64,000 nt of DNA from Phyllobacteriaceae bacterium (GCA_024742765.1 JANSXT010000002.1:186001-250000), one strand, 5' to 3'; shown: positions 26,964-38,147, numbered from the stretch's first letter. A program made the numbers and translations. The notes: generated by a model from the letters alone, not told the origin.

Positions 26964-27224
26964 ATGGCACACAAGAAAGCTGGCGGCTCGTCGCGCAACG
27001 GCCGCGATTCGGAATCCAAACGCCTCGGCGTCAAGAAGTTCGGCGGTGAATCGGTCATTGCCGGCAACATCATCGTGCGCCAGCGCGGGACCAAATGGCA
27101 CCCGGGCTCCAATGTCGGCATGGGCAAGGATCACACGCTGTTCGCCCTTACCGAGGGCGCCGTCGAGTTCCGCAAGAAAGCCAATGGCCGCACCTATGTA
27201 TCGGTGATGGCGGCCACCGACTGA
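26964..27224 (+). CDS. rpmA: Large-subunit ribosomal protein L27
   Basis: This 86-residue bL27 begins [16 protein letters not shown] and is conserved throughout ([22 protein letters not shown]). It sits at the peptidyl-transferase centre and tRNA sites. AGGAG lies upstream of the ATG. The gap of 126 bp to rplU and the terminator after it define a two-gene operon. Confidence 0.98.
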   Translation: MAHKKAGGSSRNGRDSESKRLGVKKFGGESVIAGNIIVRQRGTKWHPGSNVGMGKDHTLFALTEGAVEFRKKANGRTYVSVMAATD

Positions 27225-27276
27225 CCGGGTTGACCGATACCCGGCGTTCCAGCACCCGGGGTAAAGCGTTTGCAAG

Positions 27277-27306
27277 GGGAGTTGGGACATAACCAGCTCC
27301 CTTTTT
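27277..27306 (+). terminator. Rho-independent terminator of rplU-rpmA
   Basis: The stem GGGAGTTGG/CCAGCTCCC (27277-27285 with 27293-27301, one G-U pair) is followed by TTTTT, only 17 bp before the next start codon. Confidence 0.85.
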
Positions 27307-27322
27307 GATTCGGACCAGGGTG

Positions 27323-27934
27323 ATGATCAATTCCCTCAACCAGCAGGACTATTCCCGTTACGAGGAACGCAGGGCGTTTTCGCTGAATACGCCCGTGCTG
27401 ACCACCGAGCGACTGGTCCTGCGCATGCCGGTGCATGACGATGCGGACGAGTTGGCGGTGATCGCCAACAGCCGCGAAATCGCCGAGATGACCGCGCGCA
27501 TGCCGCATCCCTATACGCGGGCGGACGCGGCCAACTATATTCAGGCCGTCCATGAGGGCCGCGTCGAGGGCTATGTCTATGCGGTGACGATCGCCGATAC
27601 GGGCCGCCTGATTGGCATGTGCGCCGTCACCAATCGGCCGCCCAGCGGGGATCTGGAGGTCGGCTACTGGATCGGGCGCGCCTGGTGGGGCAAGGGCTAT
27701 GCATCGGAGGCTGCCAGCGCGGTCGTCGACCTGGCGTTCCGCGTCACCGGCACCAATGTCATTTATGCGGGCTCGCGCACCGTCAATCCGCGCTCGCGTC
27801 AGGTGCTGGTCAAGCAGGGGTTCGAGCTGATGGGACTTGATGAGATCGACACCGTTGCTGCCGGCCGTGTCGCCATCGAACGCTATCGCCTGAACCGCGA
27901 AAACTGGCTGGCCAGCAAGACGCGCAACGGCTGA
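27323..27934 (+). CDS. GNAT acetyltransferase, RimJ/RimL type
   Basis: This 203-residue protein has the RimJ/RimL pattern: LTTERLVLRMPVHDDADELA, VGYWIGRAWWGKGYASEA (acetyl-CoA site) and VNPRSRQVLVKQGFELMG. Targets may be a ribosomal protein or another N-terminus. The location directly behind rpmA is conserved in Hyphomicrobiales and hints at a ribosomal link. The start is ATG 27323; a TTG at 27305 lies within the rpmA terminator and is unlikely. Confidence 0.9.
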   Translation: MINSLNQQDYSRYEERRAFSLNTPVLTTERLVLRMPVHDDADELAVIANSREIAEMTARMPHPYTRADAANYIQAVHEGRVEGYVYAVTIADTGRLIGMCAVTNRPPSGDLEVGYWIGRAWWGKGYASEAASAVVDLAFRVTGTNVIYAGSRTVNPRSRQVLVKQGFELMGLDEIDTVAAGRVAIERYRLNRENWLASKTRNG

Positions 27935-28005
27935 CCGGCGTTAGCTGAGACCATCGCACTGATCCGCCATCACGGGCGGCGCGTAAGCGTCGGAGAACCC
28001 GGATT

Positions 28006-28512
28006 GTGATCATGTTTTTTCTCCGTGCCGCGCTGGCAGCGCTTGTCTTTCTTTTGCCCCTGTCGCCGGCCCTTGCCGGTGATCTGCGGCTTGAGGAATT
28101 CTTTGCCGGGCGCACCACGGCAACCGGAATATTCACGACTATCACGGGTTTCGAACGCAGTTTCACCCTGACCCTGCACGGAAAGTGGGACGGTCGCACG
28201 CTCACGCTGCGCGAGGACTTTGTCTACGATGATGGCGAAACCGACACCAAGACGTGGCGGTTCACGCAGGTTGGCTGGAACACCTACACCGGAACCCGGG
28301 AGGATGTGGTCGGCGAAACGCTGGTGTCGGTGATCAACAATCGCGCCTTCTTCAACTATCGCGTCGATCTCGATCCGGGACCGGGCGAAAACCTGGTCCG
28401 CTTCTACGACACGCTGACGCTGAGCGCGGACGGCCGCACGCTGGTCAACACCGCCAATGTCTTTAAGGGCCCGCTGCCCGTGGCGCGCGCCAAGGTCACG
28501 TTCAAGCGCTGA
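28006..28512 (+). CDS. DUF3833 exported protein
   Basis: This 168-residue protein has a signal peptide (about 1-24, ending SPALA) and the DUF3833 pattern LRLEEFFAGRTTATGIF, FVYDDGETDTKTWRFTQV and NRAFFNYRVDL. These are lipocalin-like envelope proteins of unknown role. A GTG at 28006 lies nine bases after GGAGA, while the ATG at 28012 has poorer spacing; either is possible. Its end overlaps the convergent nuclease gene by 11 bp. Confidence 0.88.
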   Translation: MIMFFLRAALAALVFLLPLSPALAGDLRLEEFFAGRTTATGIFTTITGFERSFTLTLHGKWDGRTLTLREDFVYDDGETDTKTWRFTQVGWNTYTGTREDVVGETLVSVINNRAFFNYRVDLDPGPGENLVRFYDTLTLSADGRTLVNTANVFKGPLPVARAKVTFKR

Positions 28513-29329
28513 TCTCGATCCAGACCGGCATGTGGTCGGAGCCTTCGGCGTCGCGATCAATGCTCAGGTTCGAAATGCGCGGCGCCAGCGCGGCGTTGCA
28601 GAATGCATAATCGAGCCGCGACCGTTCGGTCTTTTCCGCCGCAAAGGGCGCGCGCCAGGTCCAGCCCTGATCGGCGGTGGTGGCATCGACGATCGCATCG
28701 CCATCGAGCATCAGCCGGTATTCGTCGCTGCGCGGCTCGAAGTTGAAGTCGCCCATCAGCAAAAAATCGCCCCGGTCGTCGATCTCCTGGACACCGAACG
28801 AGCGTCCGCCGCTGATCGCGCCGCCGGTCGTTGCGAAATCGAGCGCAATCGACTTCAGCGCGCGGACCTGCGCCATGCGTTCGCGCGGATCGATATGGTC
28901 GAGATGGACGCTGTAGACACGCATGAGGCCGGCGGGCGTGAAGATCTGTGCCTCGAGCGCGCCGCGCTGCAGGTTGAGCGTGTCCTTGCGCCATGTCCGC
29001 GGCAAAAGATGCCCGCGCATGGTGACGAGCGGCCAGCGCGACAGGATCATGTTGCCGAACTGGAAGCGGCGATTGACGGCGCGAGCGTCGGCCAGCGCGC
29101 TGCCCATGTCCAGATCGGCGGCCGGATGAAAGCCGCTGAAGTGTTCGGGAAAGGCGTCCGAGAGTGCCGCAGGCATGTCCACGCCATCATTCTTGATGTA
29201 GCCGCGTGTGACCTCCTGCAGGCAAATGATGTCGGCATCGCGAACCGCGTCGACGATGCGGCCCAGATCATAGCGATCGTCGAGCCCGAAACCATACTGG
29301 ATGTTGTAGGTCACCGCGCGCACCGTCAT
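28502..29329 (-). CDS. Endonuclease/exonuclease/phosphatase family hydrolase
   Basis: This 275-residue protein has the EEP fold landmarks: VTYNIQYGFG at the start, CLQEVT with the metal-binding Glu, SVHLDHI, LLMGDFNFEP and a terminal GSDHMPVWIEI. Members cleave phosphodiesters in nucleic acids, sphingomyelin or phosphoinositides. There is no signal peptide, so it is cytosolic. It is divergent from obgE with 126 bp between starts. Confidence 0.9.
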   Translation of the reverse strand: MTVRAVTYNIQYGFGLDDRYDLGRIVDAVRDADIICLQEVTRGYIKNDGVDMPAALSDAFPEHFSGFHPAADLDMGSALADARAVNRRFQFGNMILSRWPLVTMRGHLLPRTWRKDTLNLQRGALEAQIFTPAGLMRVYSVHLDHIDPRERMAQVRALKSIALDFATTGGAISGGRSFGVQEIDDRGDFLLMGDFNFEPRSDEYRLMLDGDAIVDATTADQGWTWRAPFAAEKTERSRLDYAFCNAALAPRISNLSIDRDAEGSDHMPVWIEISA

Positions 29330-29434
29330 CTGGGCCAGCCTTTCGACATTATCACTCGCATGTGCGCAGACGTTGGGTTACAGACTGCGCTTCATATCAG
29401 ATGGACGGCAAGCGCCCACGGTGGCGACCGTTAG

Positions 29435-30511
<1,077 letters not shown>

Positions 30512-30514
30512 GCA

Positions 30515-31636
30515 ATGACCTCCGATCTCTCCCGTTACCGCCGCATCACCGTCAAGATCGGCTCGGCCCTGCTGGTCGACCGGGCGGACGGTCTGCGTAC
30601 CGGATGGCTCGACAGCCTCGCCGACGATCTTGCCGATCTCGCCGGGCGGGGCCATGAGGTGCTGGTCGTCTCGTCCGGCGCCATTGCGCTTGGCCGGACG
30701 ATCCTCAAGCTGCCGGCCGGCCCACTGAAGCTTGAAGAAACCCAGGCCGCCGCGGCCACGGGGCAGATCGCGCTCGCCCATGCCTGGAATGCCGCGCTCG
30801 GCCGCCATGCCATCACCACCGGGCAGGTCCTCGTCACGCTCGACGACACCGAGACCCGCCGCCGCTACCTCAACGCCCGCGCCACCATTGGCGCGCTTTT
30901 GAAGTTCGGGGCGATTCCTGTCATCAACGAGAACGACACGGTGGCGACCAGCGAGATCCGCTATGGCGACAATGACCGGCTGGCCGCCCGCGTCGCCGTG
31001 ATGATGAACGCGGACCTGCTGGTGCTGCTTTCCGATGTCGACGGGCTTTACACCGCGCCGCCGGCGCGCGACCCGGATGCCACGCACATCGCCAATGTCG
31101 CCGCGGTGACGCCCGAGATCGAGGCGATGGCCGGAGAATCGGCGTCCGAAACCGCGCGCGGCGGCATGCGCACCAAGATCGAGGCGGCACGCATCGCCAC
31201 GACGGCAGGAACGGCGATGGTGATCACGCGCGGCACGGTCGACCATCCGCTCCGACAGCTCGAACAGGGCGGCCTTGCCACATGGTTCGCCGCATCAAGC
31301 GCGCCGGTTTCGGCATGGAAGGGCTGGATCGCCGGAAAGCTGGAGCCGCGCGGCACGCTCACCATAGACGCTGGCGCGGTCAGCGCGCTCAGAAAGGGCA
31401 AATCGCTGCTGCCGGCCGGCGTCAAGCGGGTCGACGGCGATTTTGCGCGCGGCGACACGGTGGCGATCCTGCTCGACACCGGCGGCGAGGTGGCGCGCGG
31501 TCTTGCCGCCTATGATGCGCATGAAGCGCGTCTGATCGCCGGGCGGAAAACGACGGAAATCGAGGCCATATTGGGCCACCCGCCACGCGCCGCCATGGTG
31601 CATCGCGACGATCTGGTGATGGGCGCCGGCGGCTGA
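30515..31636 (+). CDS. proB: Glutamate 5-kinase
   Basis: This 373-residue enzyme has an amino-acid kinase domain ([30 protein letters not shown]) and a C-terminal PUA domain (about 285-373). It phosphorylates glutamate in the first step of proline synthesis and is normally inhibited by proline. It is followed 62 bp later by proA, the next enzyme. Confidence 0.97.
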   Translation: MTSDLSRYRRITVKIGSALLVDRADGLRTGWLDSLADDLADLAGRGHEVLVVSSGAIALGRTILKLPAGPLKLEETQAAAATGQIALAHAWNAALGRHAITTGQVLVTLDDTETRRRYLNARATIGALLKFGAIPVINENDTVATSEIRYGDNDRLAARVAVMMNADLLVLLSDVDGLYTAPPARDPDATHIANVAAVTPEIEAMAGESASETARGGMRTKIEAARIATTAGTAMVITRGTVDHPLRQLEQGGLATWFAASSAPVSAWKGWIAGKLEPRGTLTIDAGAVSALRKGKSLLPAGVKRVDGDFARGDTVAILLDTGGEVARGLAAYDAHEARLIAGRKTTEIEAILGHPPRAAMVHRDDLVMGAGG

Positions 31637-31698
31637 CCGCCACATTGCCCTTGCCGGGCGCGGCATGTAAAAGACCGCGTGCAGACGAGGACAAGGCC

Positions 31699-32985
31699 AT
31701 GCTGACGCGCGCGGACAATGCCAACATCGATATTGCGGCCCTGATGGCCGACATGGGTGCACGGGCGAAAGCGGCGTCCGCGCCATTGGCGATTGCAACG
31801 CCCGAGCAGAAGAATGCGGCGCTCCATGCCATGGCCGATGCGATCGTTGCTTCGGAGGATGCGATCCTCGCCGCCAATGCAATCGATATGGACGCGGGCC
31901 GGGCCGCCGGCCTGGCTGGGTCGTTTCTGGACCGTCTCCAGCTCAACGCCGATCGCGTCAGGGCGATGGCCGAGGGCATCCGCGCGATCGCCGCGCTGGA
32001 CGATCCGGTCGGCTCGATCATCGCGCAGTGGAACCAGCCGAGCGGCCTGCATATCGAGCGTGTGCGCACGCCGCTCGGCGTGATCGGCGTGATCTATGAG
32101 AGCCGGCCCAACGTGACCGCCGATGCCGGCGCGCTGTGCCTGAAGGCGGGCAATGCGGTCATCCTGCGCGGCGGCTCTGACTCGGTGAATTCGTCACGCG
32201 CCATCCATGCCTGCCTGCTCGACGGGCTTCTGGCGGCGGACCTGCCCGCCGATGCGATCCAGCTTGTGCCGGTCACCGACCGGGCGGCGGTCGGCGAGAT
32301 GCTCAAGGGCCTGGGCGGTGCGGTGGACGTGATCGTTCCCCGCGGCGGCCGCAGCCTGGTCGAGCGCGTGCAGTGCGATGCGCGCGTGCCAGTCTTTGCC
32401 CATCTCGAAGGGCTGTGCCACGTCTATGTGGACGCTTCGGCCGATGTCGGCATGGCCGCCGAACTGGTGGTCAATTCGAAGATGCGCCGCACCGGCATTT
32501 GCGGCGCCGCCGAAACGCTGCTCGTCGACCGTGCGGCTGCATCCACCATGCTGGCGCCGATCCTTGATGCGCTTTATGGGGCGGGCTGTTCGGTGCGCGG
32601 CGACGCCGACGTGGTCGCGGCATGGCCCAAGGCGACGCCGGCAACCGAAGCCGACTGGACGACGGAATATCTCGACACGATCATCTCCGTTGCCCTTGTC
32701 GACGGCGTTGGTGGCGCGATCGAGCATATCGGCCGCTATTCGTCCAACCACACAGAGGCGATCATCGCCGAGGATCAGGCGGCGGTCGATCGCTTCATGA
32801 CCGAGATCGATTCGGCGATCCTTCTGCACAATGCGTCGACCCAGTTCGCCGATGGTGGCGAATTCGGCATGGGCGCCGAAATCGGCATCGCCACAGGTAA
32901 GATGCATGCGCGCGGGCCGGTCGGTGTCGAGCAACTGACCTCCTTCAAGTACCTTGTGCGCGGCAGCGGCCAGACACGGCCATAG
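31699..32985 (+). CDS. proA: Glutamate-5-semialdehyde dehydrogenase
   Basis: This 428-residue member of the aldehyde dehydrogenase superfamily has [15 protein letters not shown] and the catalytic C268 within [14 protein letters not shown]. It reduces gamma-glutamyl phosphate to the semialdehyde with NADPH. ATG 31699 (MLTRADNAN) is chosen over an upstream in-frame start at 31645 that lacks conservation. Confidence 0.97.
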   Translation: MLTRADNANIDIAALMADMGARAKAASAPLAIATPEQKNAALHAMADAIVASEDAILAANAIDMDAGRAAGLAGSFLDRLQLNADRVRAMAEGIRAIAALDDPVGSIIAQWNQPSGLHIERVRTPLGVIGVIYESRPNVTADAGALCLKAGNAVILRGGSDSVNSSRAIHACLLDGLLAADLPADAIQLVPVTDRAAVGEMLKGLGGAVDVIVPRGGRSLVERVQCDARVPVFAHLEGLCHVYVDASADVGMAAELVVNSKMRRTGICGAAETLLVDRAAASTMLAPILDALYGAGCSVRGDADVVAAWPKATPATEADWTTEYLDTIISVALVDGVGGAIEHIGRYSSNHTEAIIAEDQAAVDRFMTEIDSAILLHNASTQFADGGEFGMGAEIGIATGKMHARGPVGVEQLTSFKYLVRGSGQTRP

Positions 32986-33028
32986 CCGCTGTCCGGCCAA
33001 GGCCGGACGAGAGGGGAACCCGACAGCC

Positions 33029-33661
33029 ATGAAGTTCGACCATGCCGGCGTCAGCCGCCATCACCTGCGGATGCCGCATGTGGAGCCGGGGATGAGCGTC
33101 GGGCTGTTCGGCGGCTCGTTCAACCCGCCCCATGACGGGCATCTGCTGGTCGCCGAACTGGCGCTGCGGCGGATCGGGCTCGACCAGCTCTGGTGGATGG
33201 TCACGCCGGGCAATCCGCTCAAGGAGAATGCCGATCTGCCGTCGCTGGCGGCGCGCATCGCCTGGTCCGAAGCGATGAACGACGATCCGCGCGTCAAGGT
33301 CACAGCCTTCGAGGCCCACTACAATGTCCACTACACCGCCCAGACGCTGGCGCTGGTCAAGGCGCTCAATCCCGGCGTGCGCTTCGTCTGGATCATGGGC
33401 GCGGACAATCTGGCGACGTTCCACCACTGGCAGGACTGGCGGACCATCGCCATGACCTTCCCGATCGCGGTGATTGACCGGCCCGGTTCGACGTTGTCAT
33501 TCCTGTCTTCGGTAATGGCCAAAGCCTTCTGGCAAGCGCGGATCGACGAGGGCGATGCGGCCCTTTTGCCGCAGCTTCATCCGCCCGCATGGACCTTCCT
33601 GCATGGCCCGCGCTCGCCGCTTTCCTCAACGGCCATCCGGGCCGGCCGGACCGAGGGTTAA
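33029..33661 (+). CDS. nadD: Nicotinate-nucleotide adenylyltransferase
   Basis: This 210-residue enzyme has the nucleotidyl-transferase motif GLFGGSFNPPHDGH (HxGH) and a C-terminal SSTAIR. It joins nicotinate mononucleotide and ATP to deamido-NAD. An N-terminal extension of about 20 residues before the core is usual in rhizobial forms; an internal start at MSVGLFGG is possible. Confidence 0.96.
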   Translation: MKFDHAGVSRHHLRMPHVEPGMSVGLFGGSFNPPHDGHLLVAELALRRIGLDQLWWMVTPGNPLKENADLPSLAARIAWSEAMNDDPRVKVTAFEAHYNVHYTAQTLALVKALNPGVRFVWIMGADNLATFHHWQDWRTIAMTFPIAVIDRPGSTLSFLSSVMAKAFWQARIDEGDAALLPQLHPPAWTFLHGPRSPLSSTAIRAGRTEG

Positions 33662-33766
33662 CGGTCGGTAAACCAACTTGTCTTGAAACTGTCAGGTGCC
33701 CGTGACTATTTTACGGGTGCGGGCAGCGAATCGCCCGCCTGTTCCGTGTTCATTGAAAGGAAGCTC

Positions 33767-34180
33767 TTGAGAACACAGACCCTGAAGAAGGCTGAAAGCC
33801 GGCCTTCGCCATCTGATCCACACGGCCGCGCCGTTGCGGAGCAGATTTTGCAAACCGTCCTGGCCAGTCTCGACGATTCGAAGGCCGAGGACGTCGTCTC
33901 GCTCGACATCCAAGGCAAGTCCGCCCTCGCAGACCATATGGTCATCGCGTCGGGACGGTCGCACCGTCACGTCAGTGCGGTGGCCGATCATTTGCTGCGG
34001 GCGCTCAAGGACAGCGGTTTCGGCACATCCAAGGTCGAAGGCCTGTCGGCCGCAGACTGGGTGCTGATCGATACCGGCGATGTTATCGTCCACATTTTCC
34101 GTCCCGAAGTGCGTGAGTTCTACGCGCTTGAAAAAATGTGGGCGGAAGACAAACAGACGGATGCGGACACGCTGCACTAG
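33767..34180 (+). CDS. rsfS: Ribosome silencing factor RsfS (TTG start)
   Basis: This protein of about 137 residues has the RsfS core KAEDVVSLDIQGKSALADHMVIASGRSHRHV and the terminal VIVHIFRPEVREFYALEKMW. It binds L14 and blocks subunit joining in starvation. No in-frame ATG precedes the core. The best start is TTG 33767 with AAGGAAG at 33757-33763; GTG 33746 and TTG 33683 are alternatives. The start is therefore uncertain by up to 28 residues. Confidence 0.92.
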   Translation: MRTQTLKKAESRPSPSDPHGRAVAEQILQTVLASLDDSKAEDVVSLDIQGKSALADHMVIASGRSHRHVSAVADHLLRALKDSGFGTSKVEGLSAADWVLIDTGDVIVHIFRPEVREFYALEKMWAEDKQTDADTLH

Positions 34181-34218
34181 GCAGCGCTGACCGACCGTCC
34201 GCACCGGACCGTGCTGCC

Positions 34219-34704
34219 ATGCAGTTGACCGTTTTTGCCGTCGGCCGCATGAAAAACGGACCTGAGCGCGAACTGACCGGCCGCTATCTCGACCGGCTGG
34301 AGAAGGCTGGACCCTCCATCGGCCTGCCATTTGCCGGCGTCACGGAGATCGCCGAAAGCCGCACCAGTGACGCCGATCGCCGCAAGGCCGAAGAGGGCGC
34401 CCATTGCCTGTCGCTGGCCGAAGACCGGACGACCGCGCTGGTGGCGTTCGACGAAGGCGGCCAGACGCTTTCATCATCCGAATTTGCCGACTGGATCGCC
34501 CGCCAGCGCGACGATGGCCGCAAGCGCGCCCTGTTTGCGATCGGCGGCCCTGACGGCCACGCGCCTGCCGTCCTCGAAAGGTCCGACCTGACGGTTTCGC
34601 TCGGCCGGATGACGTGGCCGCACCAGATCGCCCGCATCCTGGTTGCCGAACAGCTCTACCGCGCCGTGTCGATCCTCGCCGGGCATCCCTATCATCGCCC
34701 GTGA
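34219..34704 (+). CDS. rlmH: 23S rRNA (pseudouridine1915-N3)-methyltransferase
   Basis: This 161-residue SPOUT methyltransferase has the knot region FAIGGPDGH and the highly conserved tail RMTWPHQIARILVAEQLYRA...YHRP. It modifies helix 69 of 23S rRNA. It directly follows rsfS, as in most bacteria. Confidence 0.97.
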   Translation: MQLTVFAVGRMKNGPERELTGRYLDRLEKAGPSIGLPFAGVTEIAESRTSDADRRKAEEGAHCLSLAEDRTTALVAFDEGGQTLSSSEFADWIARQRDDGRKRALFAIGGPDGHAPAVLERSDLTVSLGRMTWPHQIARILVAEQLYRAVSILAGHPYHRP

Positions 34705-34795
34705 TGCAAGGCAGGCGCCCGATTCCCATTCGGCCGGAACCGGGTTAGATTCGACGCAGTGATTTGCGGGCCCTTCACCCCGGAGGTGGCGACCG

Positions 34796-35209
34796 ATGGC
34801 CGACGATTTTCCCGCGCCGGGCATGGCATTGACGCACATTCTCGTTGTCAGCGACATCGATGCGGCACGAGACTTCTATCGCAATGTTCTTGGCGCATCC
34901 ATCGAACGTGAATATGGCGGCACATCCATTGTGCTGCGCTTTTTGGAGAGCTGGATGCTGCTGGTCACGGGTGGCGGACCGACCGACGACAAGCCGGACA
35001 CGGTCATGGCGACGCCAGCCAACCCGGACGAGGTGAGCCATGCCATGACGATCCGCGTGTCCGATTGCCGCGCCGCCTATGCAACGCTCAAGGCGCGCGG
35101 CGCTTCATTCCTCACGCCGCCGGTCGATTGGGGCGCGGAGGTGCGCTGTTTCTTCCGCGACCCCGATGGCCACCTTTTCGAGATCAGCGAGGCGGTCGTA
35201 ACCGGGTGA
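34796..35209 (+). CDS. VOC/glyoxalase-fold protein
   Basis: This 137-residue protein has two beta-alpha-beta-beta-beta modules of the vicinal oxygen chelate superfamily (LTHILVVSDIDAARDFYRNVLG at the start, FFRDPDGHLFEISE at the end). The substrate cannot be inferred. GGAGG lies upstream of the ATG. It sits between rlmH and envC, genes that are adjacent in relatives, and its stop overlaps the GTG start of envC. Confidence 0.88.
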   Translation: MADDFPAPGMALTHILVVSDIDAARDFYRNVLGASIEREYGGTSIVLRFLESWMLLVTGGGPTDDKPDTVMATPANPDEVSHAMTIRVSDCRAAYATLKARGASFLTPPVDWGAEVRCFFRDPDGHLFEISEAVVTG

Positions 35210-36699
35210 CGACGCAACAGACATCGGTTCGAAGCTGTCGCCTGTCTGCGGCACGCCCTTTGGTTCGCATCGTCGCCAGCCTGCTTGTGCTGGGTGCCGT
35301 CGCCTGGACGGCATCTGCTGTGGCGCAGCCGGCCGGCGAAACTGACAGCGACACGGTCACCGCCGACATGGAGCAGCGGCTTGGCCGGTCGGTCGGCGAA
35401 CTGGACCGCATTTTGCAGGAACGCGGCGTCTCCGAGGAGCGGGCGGCGGAACTGGCCCGCGAGATCGAACAGATCCGCACCGATCGCGCGGCGATCACCA
35501 CGGCGCTGATCGCCGCGGCCAAGACCGAGCGAAAGCTGGGTCTTGACATCATCGCGCTCGAAAACCGGCTCGAAGCCCTGCGGCAAAGCGCCGACGAAAT
35601 CCGTGCCAGCCTTTGGGAGCGGCGCGCGCTCCTCGCCGAAGTGCTGGCGGCGCTGCAGCGCATGGGGCTCAACCCGCCGCCGGCGATCCTGGTGACACCC
35701 GACGATGCGCTGTCCTCGGTGCGTAGCGCCATCCTGCTCGGTGCGGTGGTTCCCGAAATGCGCACCGAAACCACCCGGCTGGCGGCCGATCTTGAAGAAC
35801 TCGGCCAGGTGACCGCGACGATCACCGAAGAGCGCGCCCGCCTCGAAACGGCGCGCGGCGAGCAGGCCGAGGAACAGGCGCGGCTGACGGTTCTGGTCGA
35901 GGAAAAGAGGGCCCTTGAACAGCAGGCGGCCGAGACGCTGGCCGCCGAGCGCGAGCGGCTGACGGCGCTGGCCGCCCAGGCCGAGGACCTGCAATCGCTG
36001 ATCATGTCGCTGGAAGCCGATATCAAGGCGGCGCGGGCCGCCGCCGAGCGTGCCCGGATCGACGCCGAGCGCGCCGAACGGGAAGCGCGGCAGGCCCGGC
36101 TCGACGCGGAGCGCGAAGCGCGAGAGAGCGAAGAACGCATCGCCCGCGAGCGCCTTGAGGCGGCCCGGCAGGCCGAGGAAGCGGCCCGCGAACGGCTCGA
36201 GGCCAGCCGGCAGCGTGCCGAGGAACTGGCGGTCCGGCAGACGCGGATCGCGCCCTCGACGCCTTTCGCGCAATTGAACGGCCGGCTCGAGCGGCCCGTG
36301 GCGGGCCGCACAATCACCGCATTTGGTGACGATGACGGTCTGGGCAGCATCGCCCGCGGCGACACGATGCAGACGAGCGCTAACGCAATCGTGACCGCGC
36401 CGGCCGATGGCTGGGTGCTTTATGCGGGACCGTTTCGCGCATATGGTAATCTTTTGATACTGGACGCGGGCAACGGGTATCATATGGTATTGGCAGGCAT
36501 GGACCGGATCGAAGTGTCGAAAGGCCAGTTCGTCGCCGGTGGCGAGCCGGTCGGAATCATGGGTTCGATCCGTCTCGCAGGTGTGACCGCCGCAGCCACT
36601 GAAAATGACAGTCCGACGCTCTATGTTGAGTTCAGGAAAGATGGCAGACCGGTCGATCCCGCACGATGGTGGGAACGCGCCGGCACAGGAAGGACATGA
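35206..36699 (+). CDS. envC: EnvC-type murein hydrolase activator
   Basis: This 497-residue protein has a signal anchor (about 18-40), a long coiled coil rich in A, E, R and Q (residues about 50-345) and a C-terminal LytM domain (about 360-490). The LytM domain lacks the HxxxD and HxH zinc ligands, as in EnvC, which activates amidases at the septum instead of cutting peptidoglycan. The GTG start at 35206 forms a GTGA overlap with the preceding stop. It is followed by ctpA with an ATGA overlap, the usual order. Confidence 0.9.
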   Translation: MTTQQTSVRSCRLSAARPLVRIVASLLVLGAVAWTASAVAQPAGETDSDTVTADMEQRLGRSVGELDRILQERGVSEERAAELAREIEQIRTDRAAITTALIAAAKTERKLGLDIIALENRLEALRQSADEIRASLWERRALLAEVLAALQRMGLNPPPAILVTPDDALSSVRSAILLGAVVPEMRTETTRLAADLEELGQVTATITEERARLETARGEQAEEQARLTVLVEEKRALEQQAAETLAAERERLTALAAQAEDLQSLIMSLEADIKAARAAAERARIDAERAEREARQARLDAEREARESEERIARERLEAARQAEEAARERLEASRQRAEELAVRQTRIAPSTPFAQLNGRLERPVAGRTITAFGDDDGLGSIARGDTMQTSANAIVTAPADGWVLYAGPFRAYGNLLILDAGNGYHMVLAGMDRIEVSKGQFVAGGEPVGIMGSIRLAGVTAAATENDSPTLYVEFRKDGRPVDPARWWERAGTGRT

Positions 36700-38033
36700 C
36701 GCAGATGTTTAGAAGAGCGAGCCTTTTGTTCGCCGGTGCCCTGGTCGGCGCCGCGACGACGCTTCTGGTTGCCGGCCAGCCGATGATGAGCGCCAATGCG
36801 GCGGGCAGCGAAACCTATCGCCAGCTTGCCATCTTTGGCGACATTTTTGAGCGGGTCCGCGCCAACTATGTCGAGGAACCGCAGGAAAAAGAGCTGATCG
36901 AGAACGCGATCAACGGCATGCTGACGTCGCTCGATCCGCATTCCTCCTTCCTCAATGCCGAGGATGCCGCCGACATGCGCACCCAGACGCGCGGCGAATT
37001 CGGCGGCCTTGGCATCGAAGTGACCATGGAAGACGAACTGGTCAAGGTGATTACGCCCATGTACGGCACGCCGGCCGAGGAAGCAGGCGTTCTGGCCGGC
37101 GACTACATCTCGGCGATCGACGGCGAGGAAGTGCGTGGGCTAACCCTTCAGGAAGCGGTCGAGAAGATGCGCGGCCCGGTAAACACGCCGATCGAACTGA
37201 CGATCCTGCGCGAGGGGGCCGATGCGCCGCTCGAAATCACCATCATTCGCGACATCATAAAGCTGCAGGCGGTCAAGTTCCGCGCCGAGGGCGATGTCGG
37301 CTATATGCGCGTCATCTCGTTCACCGAACAGACCTATGACGATCTGCGCGACGGCATCGACCAGCTTGTCGAGCAAATCGGCGAAGACGAGATGAAGGGT
37401 CTGGTGCTCGACCTGCGGCTCAATCCGGGCGGCCTTCTCGATCAGGCGATCAACATTTCCGACGCGTTTCTCGAAAAGGGTCTGATCGTGTCGACGCGCG
37501 GGCGCGACGATCGCGACAGCCGGCGCTTTTCAGCGCGCGGCGGCGATCTGATCGAGGGCAAGCCGATCGTCGTCCTTATCAATGGCGGCTCGGCATCGGC
37601 CTCCGAGATCGTGGCCGGCGCGCTGCAGGACCATCGCCGCGCGACCGTGGTCGGCACCCAGTCCTTCGGCAAGGGGTCCGTCCAGACCATCATCCCGCTC
37701 GGTGAAGCCGGTGCGCTGCGCCTGACGACGGCGCTCTATTACACGCCGGCCGGGACGTCGATCCAGGGCAAGGGCATCTCGCCCGACATCGAGGTCGGCC
37801 AGACGCTGCCCGAAGAGCTGCGCGACCGCGAGGATGAACTGGCCCGCGGCGAATCGGATCTTCGCGGCCATATCCAGGGCGAAGAGGAAGATGAGAGTGG
37901 CTCTGGCTCGGTCGCCTATGTGCCTCAGGACGCCGAAGAGGATGACCAGTTGCAATATGCCCTGTCGCTGCTGCGCGGCGAAGAGGCCCATGCGGCGTTT
38001 CCGGCCGATCCGTCGACGGCGCTGCCCAACTGA
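36696..38033 (+). CDS. ctpA: Carboxy-terminal processing protease CtpA
   Basis: This 445-residue S41 protease has an N-terminal export signal, a PDZ domain (about 85-165) and the catalytic dyad S301 (GGSASASE) and K326 (FGKGSVQ), 25 residues apart as in Prc. An acidic low-complexity segment (EEEDESGSG) precedes the C-terminus. It degrades periplasmic proteins, including cell-wall hydrolases, in related species. It is translationally coupled to envC. Confidence 0.96.
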   Translation: MTQMFRRASLLFAGALVGAATTLLVAGQPMMSANAAGSETYRQLAIFGDIFERVRANYVEEPQEKELIENAINGMLTSLDPHSSFLNAEDAADMRTQTRGEFGGLGIEVTMEDELVKVITPMYGTPAEEAGVLAGDYISAIDGEEVRGLTLQEAVEKMRGPVNTPIELTILREGADAPLEITIIRDIIKLQAVKFRAEGDVGYMRVISFTEQTYDDLRDGIDQLVEQIGEDEMKGLVLDLRLNPGGLLDQAINISDAFLEKGLIVSTRGRDDRDSRRFSARGGDLIEGKPIVVLINGGSASASEIVAGALQDHRRATVVGTQSFGKGSVQTIIPLGEAGALRLTTALYYTPAGTSIQGKGISPDIEVGQTLPEELRDREDELARGESDLRGHIQGEEEDESGSGSVAYVPQDAEEDDQLQYALSLLRGEEAHAAFPADPSTALPN

Positions 38034-38082
38034 CGCCGCCGCCGGCCGGCCATTGCCAAACGGCCTGCGAACCATAGACTGG

Positions 38083-38110
38083 AAGGCCACCGCCCGTCGG
38101 TGGCCTTTTT
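38083..38110 (+). terminator. Rho-independent terminator after ctpA
   Basis: The stem GGCCACCG/CGGTGGCC (38085-38092 with 38098-38105), extended by AA/TT, is followed by TTTTT. It ends the obgE-to-ctpA transcript or attenuates reading into the next gene. Confidence 0.88.
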
Positions 38111-38147
38111 GATTCGTTTCCCGTTTTCCCCGTACCGGGACCGTTCT

